From contig NZ_LT670844.1 of NCBI RefSeq assembly GCF_900141755.1, positions 3,472,001 to 3,536,000 on the forward strand: DNA of 64,000 nt. The letters are read 5' to 3'. The position numbers and the translations under genes were made by a program. The notes under the pieces are model-generated. The model saw only the letters and a program-made list of their open reading frames with translations, was not told the origin of the DNA and searched no databases. The stretch is from Bradyrhizobium lablabi (GTDB lineage Bacteria; Pseudomonadota; Alphaproteobacteria; Rhizobiales; Xanthobacteraceae). Shown in pieces: positions 24,831 through 33,594 of this stretch. How positions within the stretch are numbered: the first letter of the stretch is position 1; each line of letters opens with the position of its first letter.

Positions 24831-24990
24831 GGCCCATCCCTTCGCGACGAATCGAAACCCGCGCAGATTATGCATGGGCGGCGATCCCCCGCCAGATTGT
24901 AAAAAAATTGCGTCGGCGGGCGCGACGCGCCATCGCGGCGCGGCGTTCATGAGCGACCGAGCATCGTTTCTTGACGCGAACCGGTCTCCA

Positions 24991-25009
24991 CCCCGGATCA
25001 AGTCCGGGG
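24991..25009. repeat. Short CCCCGGA palindrome
   Basis: CCCCGGA-TCAAG-TCCGGGG, 7-bp arms with a 5-base loop. The core CCCCGGATCAAGTCCGGGG is a frequent intergenic hairpin in rhizobial genomes. It has no T-run, so it is not taken as a terminator. Confidence 0.6.
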
Positions 25010-25050
25010 CAGGCTCTCGCTTGAAACGCGCTAGAAGGCCGCCGACCGGG

Positions 25051-25080
25051 TTGACGTAGCATAGGGGGGTATCCTATATA
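25051..25080 (+). promoter_or_regulatory. dmeR promoter with G-tract operator
   Basis: TTGACG (25051-25056), 18-base spacer and TATATA (25075-25080). Between the boxes lies ATAGGGGGGTATCCTAT (25061-25077). A G-tract flanked by AT-rich inverted arms is the typical operator of RcnR/DmeR-type repressors, so metal-free DmeR should block this promoter. Confidence 0.8.
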
Positions 25081-25086
25081 ACCCCG

Positions 25087-25365
25087 ATGTCACATACCAT
25101 CCGAGAGAAGAAGAAGCTGCTCGCCCGCGTGGGCCGGATTCGCGGTCAGGTCGAAGCGATCGAACGGGCGCTGAATGAAGAGGCCGGATGCGACCGCATC
25201 ATGCACATGATTGCGGGCGTTCGTGGCGGCGTCGCCGGCCTGATGGCCGAGGTGGTGGAAGACCACATCCGCACCCATCTGGTCGACCCCGAGAAGAATC
25301 CGGGCGCGCTCAACGCCGACGCGGCTGATCAGCTCATTGAAGTGGTCCACACTTACCTCAAGTGA
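25087..25365 (+). CDS. dmeR: Ni/Co-responsive repressor DmeR (RcnR/CsoR family)
   Basis: A 92-residue all-helical DUF156 repressor. The metal ligands of the RcnR/DmeR subgroup are exactly placed: H3, C35, H60 and H64. It has no winged helix; related proteins are tetramers that wrap a G-tract operator, present in its own promoter. When Ni(II) or Co(II) binds, the repressor leaves DNA and the efflux gene is expressed. The downstream dmeF starts 8 bases after its stop, so both are one transcript, like the dmeRF pair of Rhizobium leguminosarum. Confidence 0.93.
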   Translation: MSHTIREKKKLLARVGRIRGQVEAIERALNEEAGCDRIMHMIAGVRGGVAGLMAEVVEDHIRTHLVDPEKNPGALNADAADQLIEVVHTYLK

Positions 25366-25373
25366 GAGACGTC

Positions 25374-26621
25374 ATGACCGACAATAGCAGCAGCGCCGCG
25401 GCGGCCTTTCATAGCCATGTTTTCCTCGGCGAAGGCCATGAGAAGAGCGAGCGCAAGACCTGGGCGGTGATCTGGCTCTGCGGCATCATGATGGTCGCGG
25501 AAATCATCGGCGGCCTCTTATTCGGCTCGATCGCGCTGGTCGCGGATGGCCTGCACATGAGCACGCATGCCGGCGCGCTGCTGCTGGCGGCGCTGGCCTA
25601 TACCTACGCGCGCAAACACGCCAACAATCCGGCCTTCACCTTCGGCACCGGCAAGCTCGGCGACCTCGCCGGCTTCACCAGCGCCATTGTGCTCGCCATG
25701 ATCGCGATCCTGATTGGCTATGAATCCATCAGCCGCATTTTTGATCCGGTTCCGATTCATTTCGCCGAAGCGATCCCGATTGCTTGTCTGGGGTTGGCGG
25801 TCAACATCGCGAGCGCATGGCTCTTGAGCGGCGGTGAGCATCACGGTCACAGCCATGGCCATGGTCACGGACACGCCCATGAAGGCCACGACCATGACGA
25901 AACCCATGAGATCGCGACCGCGGGCGGAATCGCAACTCTCGAAATATTTGAAGACGGGATGCCGCCGCGCTTTCGGCTGAGTGCCGAGAGCGGGCTGGTT
26001 CTGACTGCCCAGGCGTCTTCGGTTGAAACCGTGCGGCCCGATGGGGCCCGGCAAGTTTTCGCCATGAAGAGCCAAAGCGGCTATCTGGAATCGATCGACG
26101 AGATTCCGGAACCGCACGCCTTCACCGCGACGGTTCGGATCGGCGACCGACATTATCCCGTCGTCTTCGAAGAGCACGAACATGCGCACGGATCGGCGGC
26201 GCGCGACAACAACATGCGCGCGGCGGTGGTGCATGTGATCGCCGATGCCGCGGTGTCGGTGCTGGTGATCGTCGGCCTGTTGCTGGCGCGTGCCTTTGGC
26301 TGGCTCTGGATGGATCCGCTGGCCGGCATCATCGGCGCTTGCGTCATCGCCAGCTGGTCCTACGGCCTGATCCGCGACACCGGCGCGATCCTGCTCGACA
26401 TGAATCCCGACAAGGGCATGGCCGGCAAACTGCGCGAGGCGATCGAGGCCGAGGGCGATACGCTCGCCGATCTGCATCTCTGGCGCCTCGGGCCCGGCCA
26501 TCTCGGCGCGATCATCTCGGTCATCACCAATAAGGGACGCGACGCCGATTATTATCGCGCCCGGCTGGCGCGCTTCAAATCGCTGTCGCATCTCACCGTC
26601 GAGGTCGCGCGCAGGCCCTGA
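25374..26621 (+). CDS. dmeF: Cation diffusion facilitator DmeF (Co/Ni efflux) with extra internal domain
   Basis: A 415-residue CDF exporter of Co(II)/Ni(II) driven by the proton gradient. The metal site in helix 2 reads DGLHMSTHAG, with the HxxxH variant seen in the DmeF branch. The partner site in helix 5 is HVIADAAVS. A His-rich loop (HHGHSHGHGHGHAHEGHDHD) follows helix 4. Unlike the simplest CDFs, about 90 further residues come before helix 5: TLEIFEDGMPPRFRLSAESG to HYPVVFEEHEHAHG, a strand-rich insert ending in another His cluster. The start at ATG 25374 is preferred over an upstream GTG. The gene is co-transcribed with dmeR. Confidence 0.93.
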   Translation: MTDNSSSAAAAFHSHVFLGEGHEKSERKTWAVIWLCGIMMVAEIIGGLLFGSIALVADGLHMSTHAGALLLAALAYTYARKHANNPAFTFGTGKLGDLAGFTSAIVLAMIAILIGYESISRIFDPVPIHFAEAIPIACLGLAVNIASAWLLSGGEHHGHSHGHGHGHAHEGHDHDETHEIATAGGIATLEIFEDGMPPRFRLSAESGLVLTAQASSVETVRPDGARQVFAMKSQSGYLESIDEIPEPHAFTATVRIGDRHYPVVFEEHEHAHGSAARDNNMRAAVVHVIADAAVSVLVIVGLLLARAFGWLWMDPLAGIIGACVIASWSYGLIRDTGAILLDMNPDKGMAGKLREAIEAEGDTLADLHLWRLGPGHLGAIISVITNKGRDADYYRARLARFKSLSHLTVEVARRP

Positions 26622-26703
26622 CTTTATAAGCGGGGGATCGCAGGGCTTCGCCTGCGATCCCAGATCATCGGGTGTGGTCGGCGGTAAACCGGATTATGCA
26701 ACC

Positions 26704-27708
26704 ATGGCTCCGCCATCCTCTGGTTTCGCCGCGTGCACGATCGGGGAGCGATTTCGCGCCTCGCATTGGCTCGCCTGCTCGAGCGCGCTGATCGCAGCAT
26801 TGGTTGCGTCACAACTGTCACAGACGGCGGATGCGCACGGAATCGCGGGCAACCGCTATTTCCCGGGGACGCTGACATTCGACGATCCCGCCGTGGCCGA
26901 CGAAGCGATCGTGCCGAATTTCTCGACGCTCGAGCACCCTGACGCCGGCGCCGATGTCACCGACAATCGCATCAACTGGTCTTTTACCCGGCTTCTCACG
27001 CCCACCGTCGGATTTGTCGTCGACAGCAGCTGGATCGCGCGCAACTGGGGCGCCGCAAAACGCTCCGGTTTCGACGTCACCTCCGTTGGGCTCAAATGGG
27101 AGGTTTTTCGGGATAATCCTCACGAGATGCTGCTTTCCGCAGGCCTCGCATGGGGCATCGGAAAATCCGGCGCGCAGGCGGTCGATGCCAGCGCGCCCGA
27201 TACGATCAGGCCCGGATTATTTTTCGGCAAAGGCTTTGGCGATCTGCCCGATAGTGTTTCGTGGCTGCGGCCGTTCGGCGTCACCGCCGCCATTGTGCTG
27301 GAGCATCCGACCGGCGGCGTATCGCGAAACTTTGGCATCGATCCCCTCACCGGCCAGCTTGGCCCGATGTTGACGAGTAACGTCGACATCCTGCATTGGG
27401 GATTTGCGGTCGAATTCTCGACGCTGTATCTGACCAGCCGGTTCACCGGCGGCCCGCCAAAGCAAGAGCCGCTCAATCAGCTGGTGCCGCTGGTCGAATT
27501 CGCCTTCGACAGTTCGAAGGGCACAAAATCGATCGCCACCATGAACCCCGGTCTTACGTACGTCGCGGTCACCTGGCAGATCGCGATCGAAGCGATCGTC
27601 CCACTCAACAACGCCTCGGGACACAACATCGGCGGCAGAGCCCAATTGCTGCTGTTCCTCGACGATCTGGCGCCCTCCTTGTTCGGAAAGCCGCTGTTGA
27701 GCCAGTGA
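26704..27708 (+). CDS. Exported barrel-like protein downstream of dmeF
   Basis: A 334-residue protein with an N-terminal signal or anchor (WLACSSALIAALVASQLSQTADAHG) and a strand-rich body: NWSFTRLLTPTVGFVVDSSWIARNWG, VGLKWEVF, LLSAGLAWGIGKSG, LHWGFAVEFSTLYLTSRF, MNPGLTYVAVTWQIAIEAIVPL. It resembles outer-membrane barrel proteins found near heavy-metal efflux genes in rhizobia, but I cannot name the family. It follows dmeF by 82 bases on the same strand and may belong to the same metal response. I chose ATG 26704; a GTG at 26674 would add ten residues. Confidence 0.75.
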   Translation: MAPPSSGFAACTIGERFRASHWLACSSALIAALVASQLSQTADAHGIAGNRYFPGTLTFDDPAVADEAIVPNFSTLEHPDAGADVTDNRINWSFTRLLTPTVGFVVDSSWIARNWGAAKRSGFDVTSVGLKWEVFRDNPHEMLLSAGLAWGIGKSGAQAVDASAPDTIRPGLFFGKGFGDLPDSVSWLRPFGVTAAIVLEHPTGGVSRNFGIDPLTGQLGPMLTSNVDILHWGFAVEFSTLYLTSRFTGGPPKQEPLNQLVPLVEFAFDSSKGTKSIATMNPGLTYVAVTWQIAIEAIVPLNNASGHNIGGRAQLLLFLDDLAPSLFGKPLLSQ

Positions 27709-27723
27709 TGGCCGCCGTCGTAA

Positions 27724-27990
27724 TCAGAGATACTTCGCGATCAATTTAAAATCCCGCAGTGCCGCCTGACCTTTCGCGCCGGACGCCTTGAGCGACCGTT
27801 CGAGGCTGTGGCTGATGTGATCGTGGATAAGGGCCTTCTTGGCGCTCTCGATGGCGCTCTCCACGGCCTGCAATTGCTGGGCGATCTGGGCGCAGGGCCG
27901 GCCCCGCTCGATCATGTCGATAATCGTCTCGAGATGGCCATTGGCACGTTTCAGACGCCGGGCGATCGCGGAATGCGGGTGGTCCATCAA
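27724..27990 (-). CDS. CsoR/FrmR-family repressor lacking the last metal ligand
   Basis: An 88-residue DUF156 repressor. Numbered from the first Met, candidate ligands are H4/H6, C33 and H58. The fourth position used by RcnR/DmeR (His) or CsoR (Cys) is Ser62. That set is closer to FrmR-like sensors of formaldehyde or to a three-ligand metal site. AGGAGG lies 7 bases before the start. Two perfect palindromes sit directly upstream, so autorepression is likely. It is convergent with the gene ending at 27708. No efflux or detoxification gene is divergent from it, so its target may be lost or distant. Confidence 0.85.
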   Translation of the reverse strand: MMDHPHSAIARRLKRANGHLETIIDMIERGRPCAQIAQQLQAVESAIESAKKALIHDHISHSLERSLKASGAKGQAALRDFKLIAKYL

Positions 27991-27997
27991 ATCCTCC

Positions 27998-28037
27998 TAT
28001 CCTCCAGGGAGGATAACAGCCATCCTCCAGGGAGGAT
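27998..28037. promoter_or_regulatory. Twin palindromic operators of the CsoR-family repressor
   Basis: TATCCTCC-AG-GGAGGATA at 27998-28015 and ATCCTCC-AG-GGAGGAT at 28022-28037, perfect arms with the same AG centre, 23 bp centre to centre. AT-flanked C/G-tracts are typical of CsoR/FrmR operators. The pair begins 8 bases before the repressor start and is followed on the plus strand by TTGACA (28051). Confidence 0.8.
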
Positions 28038-28306
28038 ACGGGAAAATCACTTGACACCGTGAAGGGTCAGGCATACTTGCCAAGGGTTGTCACGGACGTT
28101 GGTTCGAGACAAGCCTTTCAACCCCAATGAAGAGCACATGGGCAGTACCACCTTTGGCAACGTCACCCCGGCGATGATCGGGCCAACGCTGCTGCAAGAC
28201 ATCAAGATCAATCGCGCCGGCTTTGGCCGCGTGAGGGTGATGGTCGCACCTAGCTGACCCATCGCGCTCACCGGCCTGCCGCGCCAAGCGGACATGGAGG
28301 TGAGCG

Positions 28307-28645
28307 ATGTTCAAAACGCTCGCAAAATCCGGACTTAAAGGATTCTGGCCTGTTCAGCCGCGGCGCATCGCGCCTGTGCCGCACGAGGTCGGGCTTTCCA
28401 ATGCCACCCATTCCAATGACAACCTTCCGGGTCTTCGCCGCCCGAAGGGCCGGCGCCGGATTCCATCCCCGGCGCTGGCTTGTCATTGGATCGATCGCAA
28501 CGGCCGGCTCGAATGCCGCTGGCAGGTCGTGCACGGTGGCGATGCGCCGATCGGCGATTTCGACGAGCACGGCGCGACGGGCCGGGCTTCGGGCACGCCG
28601 CCGCTGATGTCATCGCGCGGCCGAAGGCTGGCGCCGGCCGGATAG
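28307..28645 (+). CDS. Small hypothetical protein with CxW motif
   Basis: A 112-residue protein with a strong GGAGG ribosome site 6 bases before ATG 28307. The centre carries LACHWIDRNGRLECRWQVVH, two Cys-x-Trp-like elements around a turn; the ends are Arg/Pro-rich and probably disordered. No signal peptide. I do not recognise the family, but short proteins with a similar CHW...LECRW motif occur in Bradyrhizobium. The preceding stretch 28050-28300 has no convincing gene. Confidence 0.5.
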   Translation: MFKTLAKSGLKGFWPVQPRRIAPVPHEVGLSNATHSNDNLPGLRRPKGRRRIPSPALACHWIDRNGRLECRWQVVHGGDAPIGDFDEHGATGRASGTPPLMSSRGRRLAPAG

Positions 28646-28746
28646 GGGGACCCGGGTACTTGCAATTGCGAATGAGTTGCAATAACGCTGAAGAATGAAT
28701 GTCACGTTCGTTTGATCTAGCTTACGCGTGGGGCGTGGGGCGGTGA

Positions 28747-30855
28747 ATGAAGGCAATTTGCAAAATTGGAGGCGGCAAAATCGCAGGTGGCACGGCGATC
28801 GTGCTCGCGACGTGCTCCGCCGCGCTCGCCGCCGACCTGCCGCCGAGCCTCCCGGCCAAGCCGCCCGTACCTTACGTCGCGACCGCTTACGACTGGACTG
28901 GCCTGTATGTCGGCGCCCATGCCGGCGTGATCAGGGGCGCTTCGAACTGGACCGCGCAGCCGGGAGCCGGCGTCCCGGATCTGAATGGATCATTCAATCT
29001 TCCGTTCCATTTGGATTTCATGGCCGGCACCGGCAGCTATGTCATGGGGCTGCAGGCCGGATACAATTACGTCTTTCCGTCTCGCGTGTTGCTGGGCGTC
29101 GAGGCTGACGTCACCATGCCCAACTCGGACGTGCTGATACCCTTTTCGGTGCGTGGCAGTCAGACGGTGAGCTCGCCCTTGATCGGCCAGGTGACCTATG
29201 GCGAGGCGGTGATTCATTACGGCAGCGCGCGCGCCCGCTTCGGTTATGCGTTCGACAACTTTCTGCTTTACGGCACCGGTGGGCTAGCCTGGTCCTACGA
29301 TCAGGTGACGCGGAGCCAGGACGGTGGCGTTTCGGCTAACGGCTTCGCGGCGCAGGGCACGCTGGACACCAGGCGGTTGTGGCGCCTGGGCTGGGCGGCG
29401 GGCGCCGGCATCGAGATCCCGGTCGCCGGGGGCTGGACAGCGAAAGCCGAATATCTGTCGACCGGATTTGGCCACAAGGGCATGACCTTCACGGCCGCCG
29501 CAGAACCCTTCAATTCCGACCTGGCGATGCAAAGCATCCGGCTCGGCCTAAATTACAAGATCGGCGATGACAGCACGCACGTCTCGGACTTCCTGACCAA
29601 GGGACCATCTGCGCTCGAGACGGATCGCTTCGCGTTCCACGCCCAGGCCACCTACCTCCAGCAGTATGATCCTCCGTTCCGGGCTCCCTACAAGGGACCG
29701 AACAGCCTCGACTCGAACATCAGCCGCCAGACCTCGGACTTGACCGCCTTCGCGGGCATCCGCCTCTGGCAGGGCGCCGAAGCCTGGATCAATCCGGAAC
29801 TCGATCAGGGGTTTGGCCTAAGCGGATCGCTCGGCGTCGCGGGATTCCCGAGCGGCGAAGCCTACAAGGTCGGCGCGGATTATCCCTATCTGCGTGTGCA
29901 CCGGGCGTTCCTGCGGCAGACCATCGACCTCGGCGGTGACGCCATCGAGCATCTCGACGCCGGGCTCAACCAGTTTTCCGGAACGCGAACGTCGGACCGC
30001 CTGGTGTTCACGGTCGGAAAATTCGGCGTGGTCGATATCTTCGACACCAACCAATACGCCCACGACCCGCGCGGCGATTTCATGAACTGGTCCCTTGTCG
30101 ACACCGGATCGTTCGACTACGCCGCAGATGCGTGGGGCTATTCCGTCGGCGCGGCGGCGGAGTGGTATCAAGGTCCCTGGACGTTTCGCGGCGGCGTGTT
30201 CGACCTCTCTTCCGCGCCGAACCAGACCGGCCTGGATTCGCGGTTCGAACAATTCCAGTGGGTCGGTGAAATCGAGCGGCGATATTCCATCCTCGATCAA
30301 CCCGGCAAGATCGCGATCACGGGCTTTCTGACGCGAGGCGTGATGGGAAGCTTCGAGGACGCGATCCAGCTCGCCGCGATCAATGGAGGCCCCGCCGACA
30401 TCGCCGCCGTGCGGAAATACCAGGGTCGCGGCGGCATCAGCATGAATCTGGAGCAGCAACTGATGCCCAATGTCGGGCTGTTCATGCGGGCCGGGTTCGC
30501 GGACGGCCACAAAGAACCCTTCGAGTTCACCGACATCGACCGCACCGTCGCGACCGGCCTGTCGATATCGGGAAAGCAATGGGGGCGGGATCAAGACGTG
30601 TTCGGCATTGCCGGCGTCGTCAACGGCATTTCCGGCGTACACCAGGCGTTTCTCAACGCCGGCGGACTTGGCATCCTGGTCGGCGACGGCATGCTGCCGC
30701 ATCCCGGCTACGAACAGATCCTCGAGACCTATTACAGCTTTCCGATCTTTGCCTCGAGGATCACGCTCGACTACCAGCTCATCGTCAACCCAGCCTATAA
30801 TCGCGACCGGGGTCCTGTTTCGGTGCTCGGTCTACGCCTGCATACGCAGTACTGA
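28747..30855 (+). CDS. Double-barrel outer-membrane protein: Omp25-like domain plus OprB-type porin
   Basis: A 702-residue protein. Signal peptide about 1-28 (AIVLATCSAALA), then ADLPPSLPAKPPVPYVATAYDWTGLYVG, the classic start of Omp25/RopB-type eight-strand barrels of Rhizobiales. That barrel ends near residue 275 with MQSIRLGLNYKIGD. A second, larger domain (about 290-702) is a carbohydrate-selective OprB porin: FAFHAQATYLQQYDPPFRAPYKGPNSL, AWINPELDQGFGLSG, VGKFGVVDIFDTNQYAHDPRGDF, and a C-terminal strand ending in Tyr (GLRLHTQY). Both barrels appear complete. Expected in the outer membrane, possibly for sugar or polyol entry. Confidence 0.9.
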   Translation: MKAICKIGGGKIAGGTAIVLATCSAALAADLPPSLPAKPPVPYVATAYDWTGLYVGAHAGVIRGASNWTAQPGAGVPDLNGSFNLPFHLDFMAGTGSYVMGLQAGYNYVFPSRVLLGVEADVTMPNSDVLIPFSVRGSQTVSSPLIGQVTYGEAVIHYGSARARFGYAFDNFLLYGTGGLAWSYDQVTRSQDGGVSANGFAAQGTLDTRRLWRLGWAAGAGIEIPVAGGWTAKAEYLSTGFGHKGMTFTAAAEPFNSDLAMQSIRLGLNYKIGDDSTHVSDFLTKGPSALETDRFAFHAQATYLQQYDPPFRAPYKGPNSLDSNISRQTSDLTAFAGIRLWQGAEAWINPELDQGFGLSGSLGVAGFPSGEAYKVGADYPYLRVHRAFLRQTIDLGGDAIEHLDAGLNQFSGTRTSDRLVFTVGKFGVVDIFDTNQYAHDPRGDFMNWSLVDTGSFDYAADAWGYSVGAAAEWYQGPWTFRGGVFDLSSAPNQTGLDSRFEQFQWVGEIERRYSILDQPGKIAITGFLTRGVMGSFEDAIQLAAINGGPADIAAVRKYQGRGGISMNLEQQLMPNVGLFMRAGFADGHKEPFEFTDIDRTVATGLSISGKQWGRDQDVFGIAGVVNGISGVHQAFLNAGGLGILVGDGMLPHPGYEQILETYYSFPIFASRITLDYQLIVNPAYNRDRGPVSVLGLRLHTQY

Positions 30856-31071
30856 GCGGTTCCAACAGACAAGGACAATCGGCAGCTAAGGTTGGAATCT
30901 CTCAGCCCCGGGCTTAGACAGCAACAATGACCTAAAATTGCGGACTTGCGCCGCGAACAGGCATGCCTGCTCCGCCTTGCGGAAGCCACCCACTCGATCT
31001 AAATTAATTGGCTTCGATGCCGATTGCGATTCCGTCCGTCAATCGGCTCGATTTGGCTTGCTGGAACTGCA

Positions 31072-31332
31072 ATGTGCCGCATCCGCTTCCTGATCCTGAT
31101 ACTGATCTCGGCAATGGCTTTCACGGCCGCCACTTGGTCAAATTGCCAAGCCGCCGGATCCTTTCAAACTAAGCCGGCGTTCACGACGGTGGTGACGGCC
31201 GGGGTTGCACCTTCGCTGCCAACCGTCACAGCGCCGAACGTATCTGCAGGCGATCTTGTTGGTGGCTGTGGTAGGGGTCGCGTCCGCGATCCGCAAACCC
31301 ATACTTGCCGTGGCCCGGCCGACATCAGGTAG
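31072..31332 (+). CDS. Small secreted protein with C-terminal GCGRGRVRDPQTH motif
   Basis: An 86-residue exported protein started at ATG 31072: signal segment CRIRFLILILISAMAFTAATWSNCQA, a Thr/Val/Pro-rich middle, and a C-terminus GCGRGRVRDPQTHTCRGPADI. The Cys-bearing basic tail recurs in many small Rhizobiales proteins annotated as hypothetical. Two Cys probably pair. An upstream in-frame ATG at 31024 would spoil the signal peptide. No functional clue comes from neighbours. Confidence 0.7.
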   Translation: MCRIRFLILILISAMAFTAATWSNCQAAGSFQTKPAFTTVVTAGVAPSLPTVTAPNVSAGDLVGGCGRGRVRDPQTHTCRGPADIR

Positions 31333-31847
31333 GGCGCTCCCACAAGACGCGGCCGCGATCGGCTATGAAAAAGCTACTATGGCAGCAGCGGCCGATCCGC
31401 TCCCCATACGTTTATTCGTGTGCCTTCGAACAGGCCGGGTCGGTAGAGAACTCGGTCAGCATCCCGCTCAAGCCCCAGCCGTGCGATTTCAGAAAACGCC
31501 AAGCTTCCCGACCCTCCGATCTTTGCGAAGCAGGTCGGCAGGATTGAGCTGTCGTAAAACCATAACATAATCGGGAGGCTGTTTCAGGAAAGCGGTTTGC
31601 GTGTGACACGCAATACCGGCGTTTCCGATCGGCTTGCAGCGACCCAATGGGCTCAAAGACTATTGATGTCTGCGAACAGATTCTGCAATGAAGAGCTGCC
31701 CTTCGGCACGCCTCCGGAGTTCGTTGCTCGTCGCCTTCGCTGCCTACTATCCACCCATCACAAACCCCGCCTATAACGCTGATCTCGGGTCCGGCCAAAA
31801 ACGTCTCGGGCCGTTTGCACGGCAAGTTCTGAAACAAGGCGCCTCGC
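31333..31847. other. 515-base stretch without a supported gene
   Basis: Open frames on both strands here lack ribosome sites, recognisable motifs and the codon pattern of neighbouring genes. I see no repeat of the families found elsewhere in the window and no clear terminator. It probably holds the promoter of the ABC operon at 31848 and possibly decayed sequence. Confidence 0.5.
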
Positions 31848-33581
31848 ATGCCACTTCAAGAAATTCTGACGCCGAGATTGGGGCAGGCGCTGCGGCCCAA
31901 CATCTGGGACGCGGTCGCGCTTATTCTGGTGATCGGCGCCATGGTGCTGATCGTCTATGGCGGCAGGCAAACCACGCTTCCGCTGTCGGCGCTCGACATC
32001 AGTCCGGTTTCGCTCGATCCCTCCAACCTGCCGGTCTATGCGCTGCGGACGACGATGCGGATGCTGCTCGCGATCGTCTGTTCGATCATTTTCACCTTCG
32101 TCTATGCGGCGCTTGCCGCCAAGAGCCGGCGCGCCGAGATGGTGCTGATCCCGCTGCTCGACATCCTGCAGTCGGTGCCGATCCTCGGCTTTCTCACGTT
32201 CACGGTGGTCTTCTTCCTGAATCTGTTTCCGGGTAGCGTGTTCGGCGCCGAGCTCGCCTGCGTGTTCGCGATCTTCACGAGCCAGGCCTGGAACATGACC
32301 TTCAGCATGTACCAGTCGCTCCGCAACGTGCCGAAGGACCTGGAGGAAGCGACCCAAAGCTTTCATTTGAGCGGCTGGCAGCGCTTCTGGCGGCTCGATG
32401 TGCCGTTCGCCATGCCGGGCCTGATCTGGAACACGATGATGTCGATGTCGGGCGGCTGGTTTTTCGTGGTGGCGTCGGAAGCGATCACCGTCGGCAACAC
32501 CACGATCACGCTGCCGGGTATCGGCTCCTATGTCGCGCTCGCCATCGAAAAGCAGAGCCTGCCCGCGATCGGCTATGCCATCCTGACCATGCTGCTCGTC
32601 ATCATCGCTTACGACCAGCTGCTGTTTCGCCCGGTGGTCGCCTGGGCCGACAAATTCCGCTTCGAGCAGACCGCGTCAGCCACCGCGCCGTCCTCCTGGA
32701 TGCTCGACCTGTTTCGACGGACACGGGCGTTGCGGGCGCTGACCTATCCGTTCGCCGCCGTGAACAAAGCCATCTCGAATTTGCATATCGCGCTGCCGAC
32801 GGGCCTTTGGAAGCCGGCCACAAAAGGCCCGCCATCGCGCGTGGTCGATGCGGTCTGGCTTGCGCTGATCGCGGTCAGCACCCTCTATGCCGGCTGGAGG
32901 GCCTATTCGTATCTGTCGGCGACATTGAGCCTGGCAGACGTCTTCACCGCCGTTGGACATGGCTTCGTCACACTGGCGCGCGTCGTCGTGCTGATTGCGC
33001 TGGCGACGCTGATCTGGGTCCCGGTCGGGGTCTGGATCGGGCTGCGGCCGAGACTCGCCGAACGCATCCAGCCGCTAGCGCAGTTTCTGGCGGCATTCCC
33101 GGCGAACCTCGCCTTTCCCGTGTTCGTGGTAGTGATCGTGCGCTACCATTTGAACCCGAATATCTGGCTGAGCCCGCTGATGATCCTGGGGACCCAGTGG
33201 TACATCCTGTTCAACGTGATCGCGGGCGCCAGCGCCTTTCCGACCGACCTTCGCGAGGCCGCGGGCAGCTTTCATCTGCACGGATGGCGGTGGTGGATGA
33301 AAGTGATCCTGCCAGGCATTTTCCCCTATTACATCACCGGCGCCATCACCGCCTCCGGCGGATCATGGAATGCCTCGATCGTCGCGGAAGTCGCAAGCTG
33401 GGGCGATACCCATCTGACCGCAACCGGTCTCGGCGCCTATATCGCAACAGCGACAGAGACCGGGGACTTCCCTCGGGTGGTGCTCGGCATCGCCACCATG
33501 TGTATTCTGGTGACGCTGTTTAACCGGCTGCTCTGGAGGCCGCTCTATGCCTTCGGCGAGCGTCGTCTTCGCCTCGGCTGA
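31848..33581 (+). CDS. Fused double permease of a NitT/TauT-family ABC importer
   Basis: A 577-residue inner-membrane protein made of two BPD_transp_1 permease domains in tandem. Each has its own EAA-type loop: VPKDLEEATQSFHLSGWQRFWRLDVPFAMPGL near residue 163 and FPTDLREAAGSFHLHGWRWWMKVILPGIFPYY near 465. About 12 hydrophobic segments are visible. The two loops are alike, so the protein arose by duplication and fusion. The importer therefore needs only one permease gene. The ATPase gene starts 13 bases downstream. No substrate-binding protein is adjacent. Relatives are annotated as nitrate/sulfonate or anion transport; the substrate is unknown. Confidence 0.92.
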   Translation: MPLQEILTPRLGQALRPNIWDAVALILVIGAMVLIVYGGRQTTLPLSALDISPVSLDPSNLPVYALRTTMRMLLAIVCSIIFTFVYAALAAKSRRAEMVLIPLLDILQSVPILGFLTFTVVFFLNLFPGSVFGAELACVFAIFTSQAWNMTFSMYQSLRNVPKDLEEATQSFHLSGWQRFWRLDVPFAMPGLIWNTMMSMSGGWFFVVASEAITVGNTTITLPGIGSYVALAIEKQSLPAIGYAILTMLLVIIAYDQLLFRPVVAWADKFRFEQTASATAPSSWMLDLFRRTRALRALTYPFAAVNKAISNLHIALPTGLWKPATKGPPSRVVDAVWLALIAVSTLYAGWRAYSYLSATLSLADVFTAVGHGFVTLARVVVLIALATLIWVPVGVWIGLRPRLAERIQPLAQFLAAFPANLAFPVFVVVIVRYHLNPNIWLSPLMILGTQWYILFNVIAGASAFPTDLREAAGSFHLHGWRWWMKVILPGIFPYYITGAITASGGSWNASIVAEVASWGDTHLTATGLGAYIATATETGDFPRVVLGIATMCILVTLFNRLLWRPLYAFGERRLRLG

Positions 33582-33594
33582 TCAGGGGACAATC

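Noticed and set aside
28138..28257. Short frame containing GPTLLQDI, like the start of catalases
   Set aside because: Only eight residues match; the rest (KINRAGFGRVRVMVAPS) does not resemble catalase. It could be a relic, but the support is too thin.
31024..31849. Overlapping frames on both strands after the porin
   Set aside because: Only the 86-residue secreted protein at 31072 has a signal peptide and family-like tail. The other frames have neither ribosome sites nor motifs.
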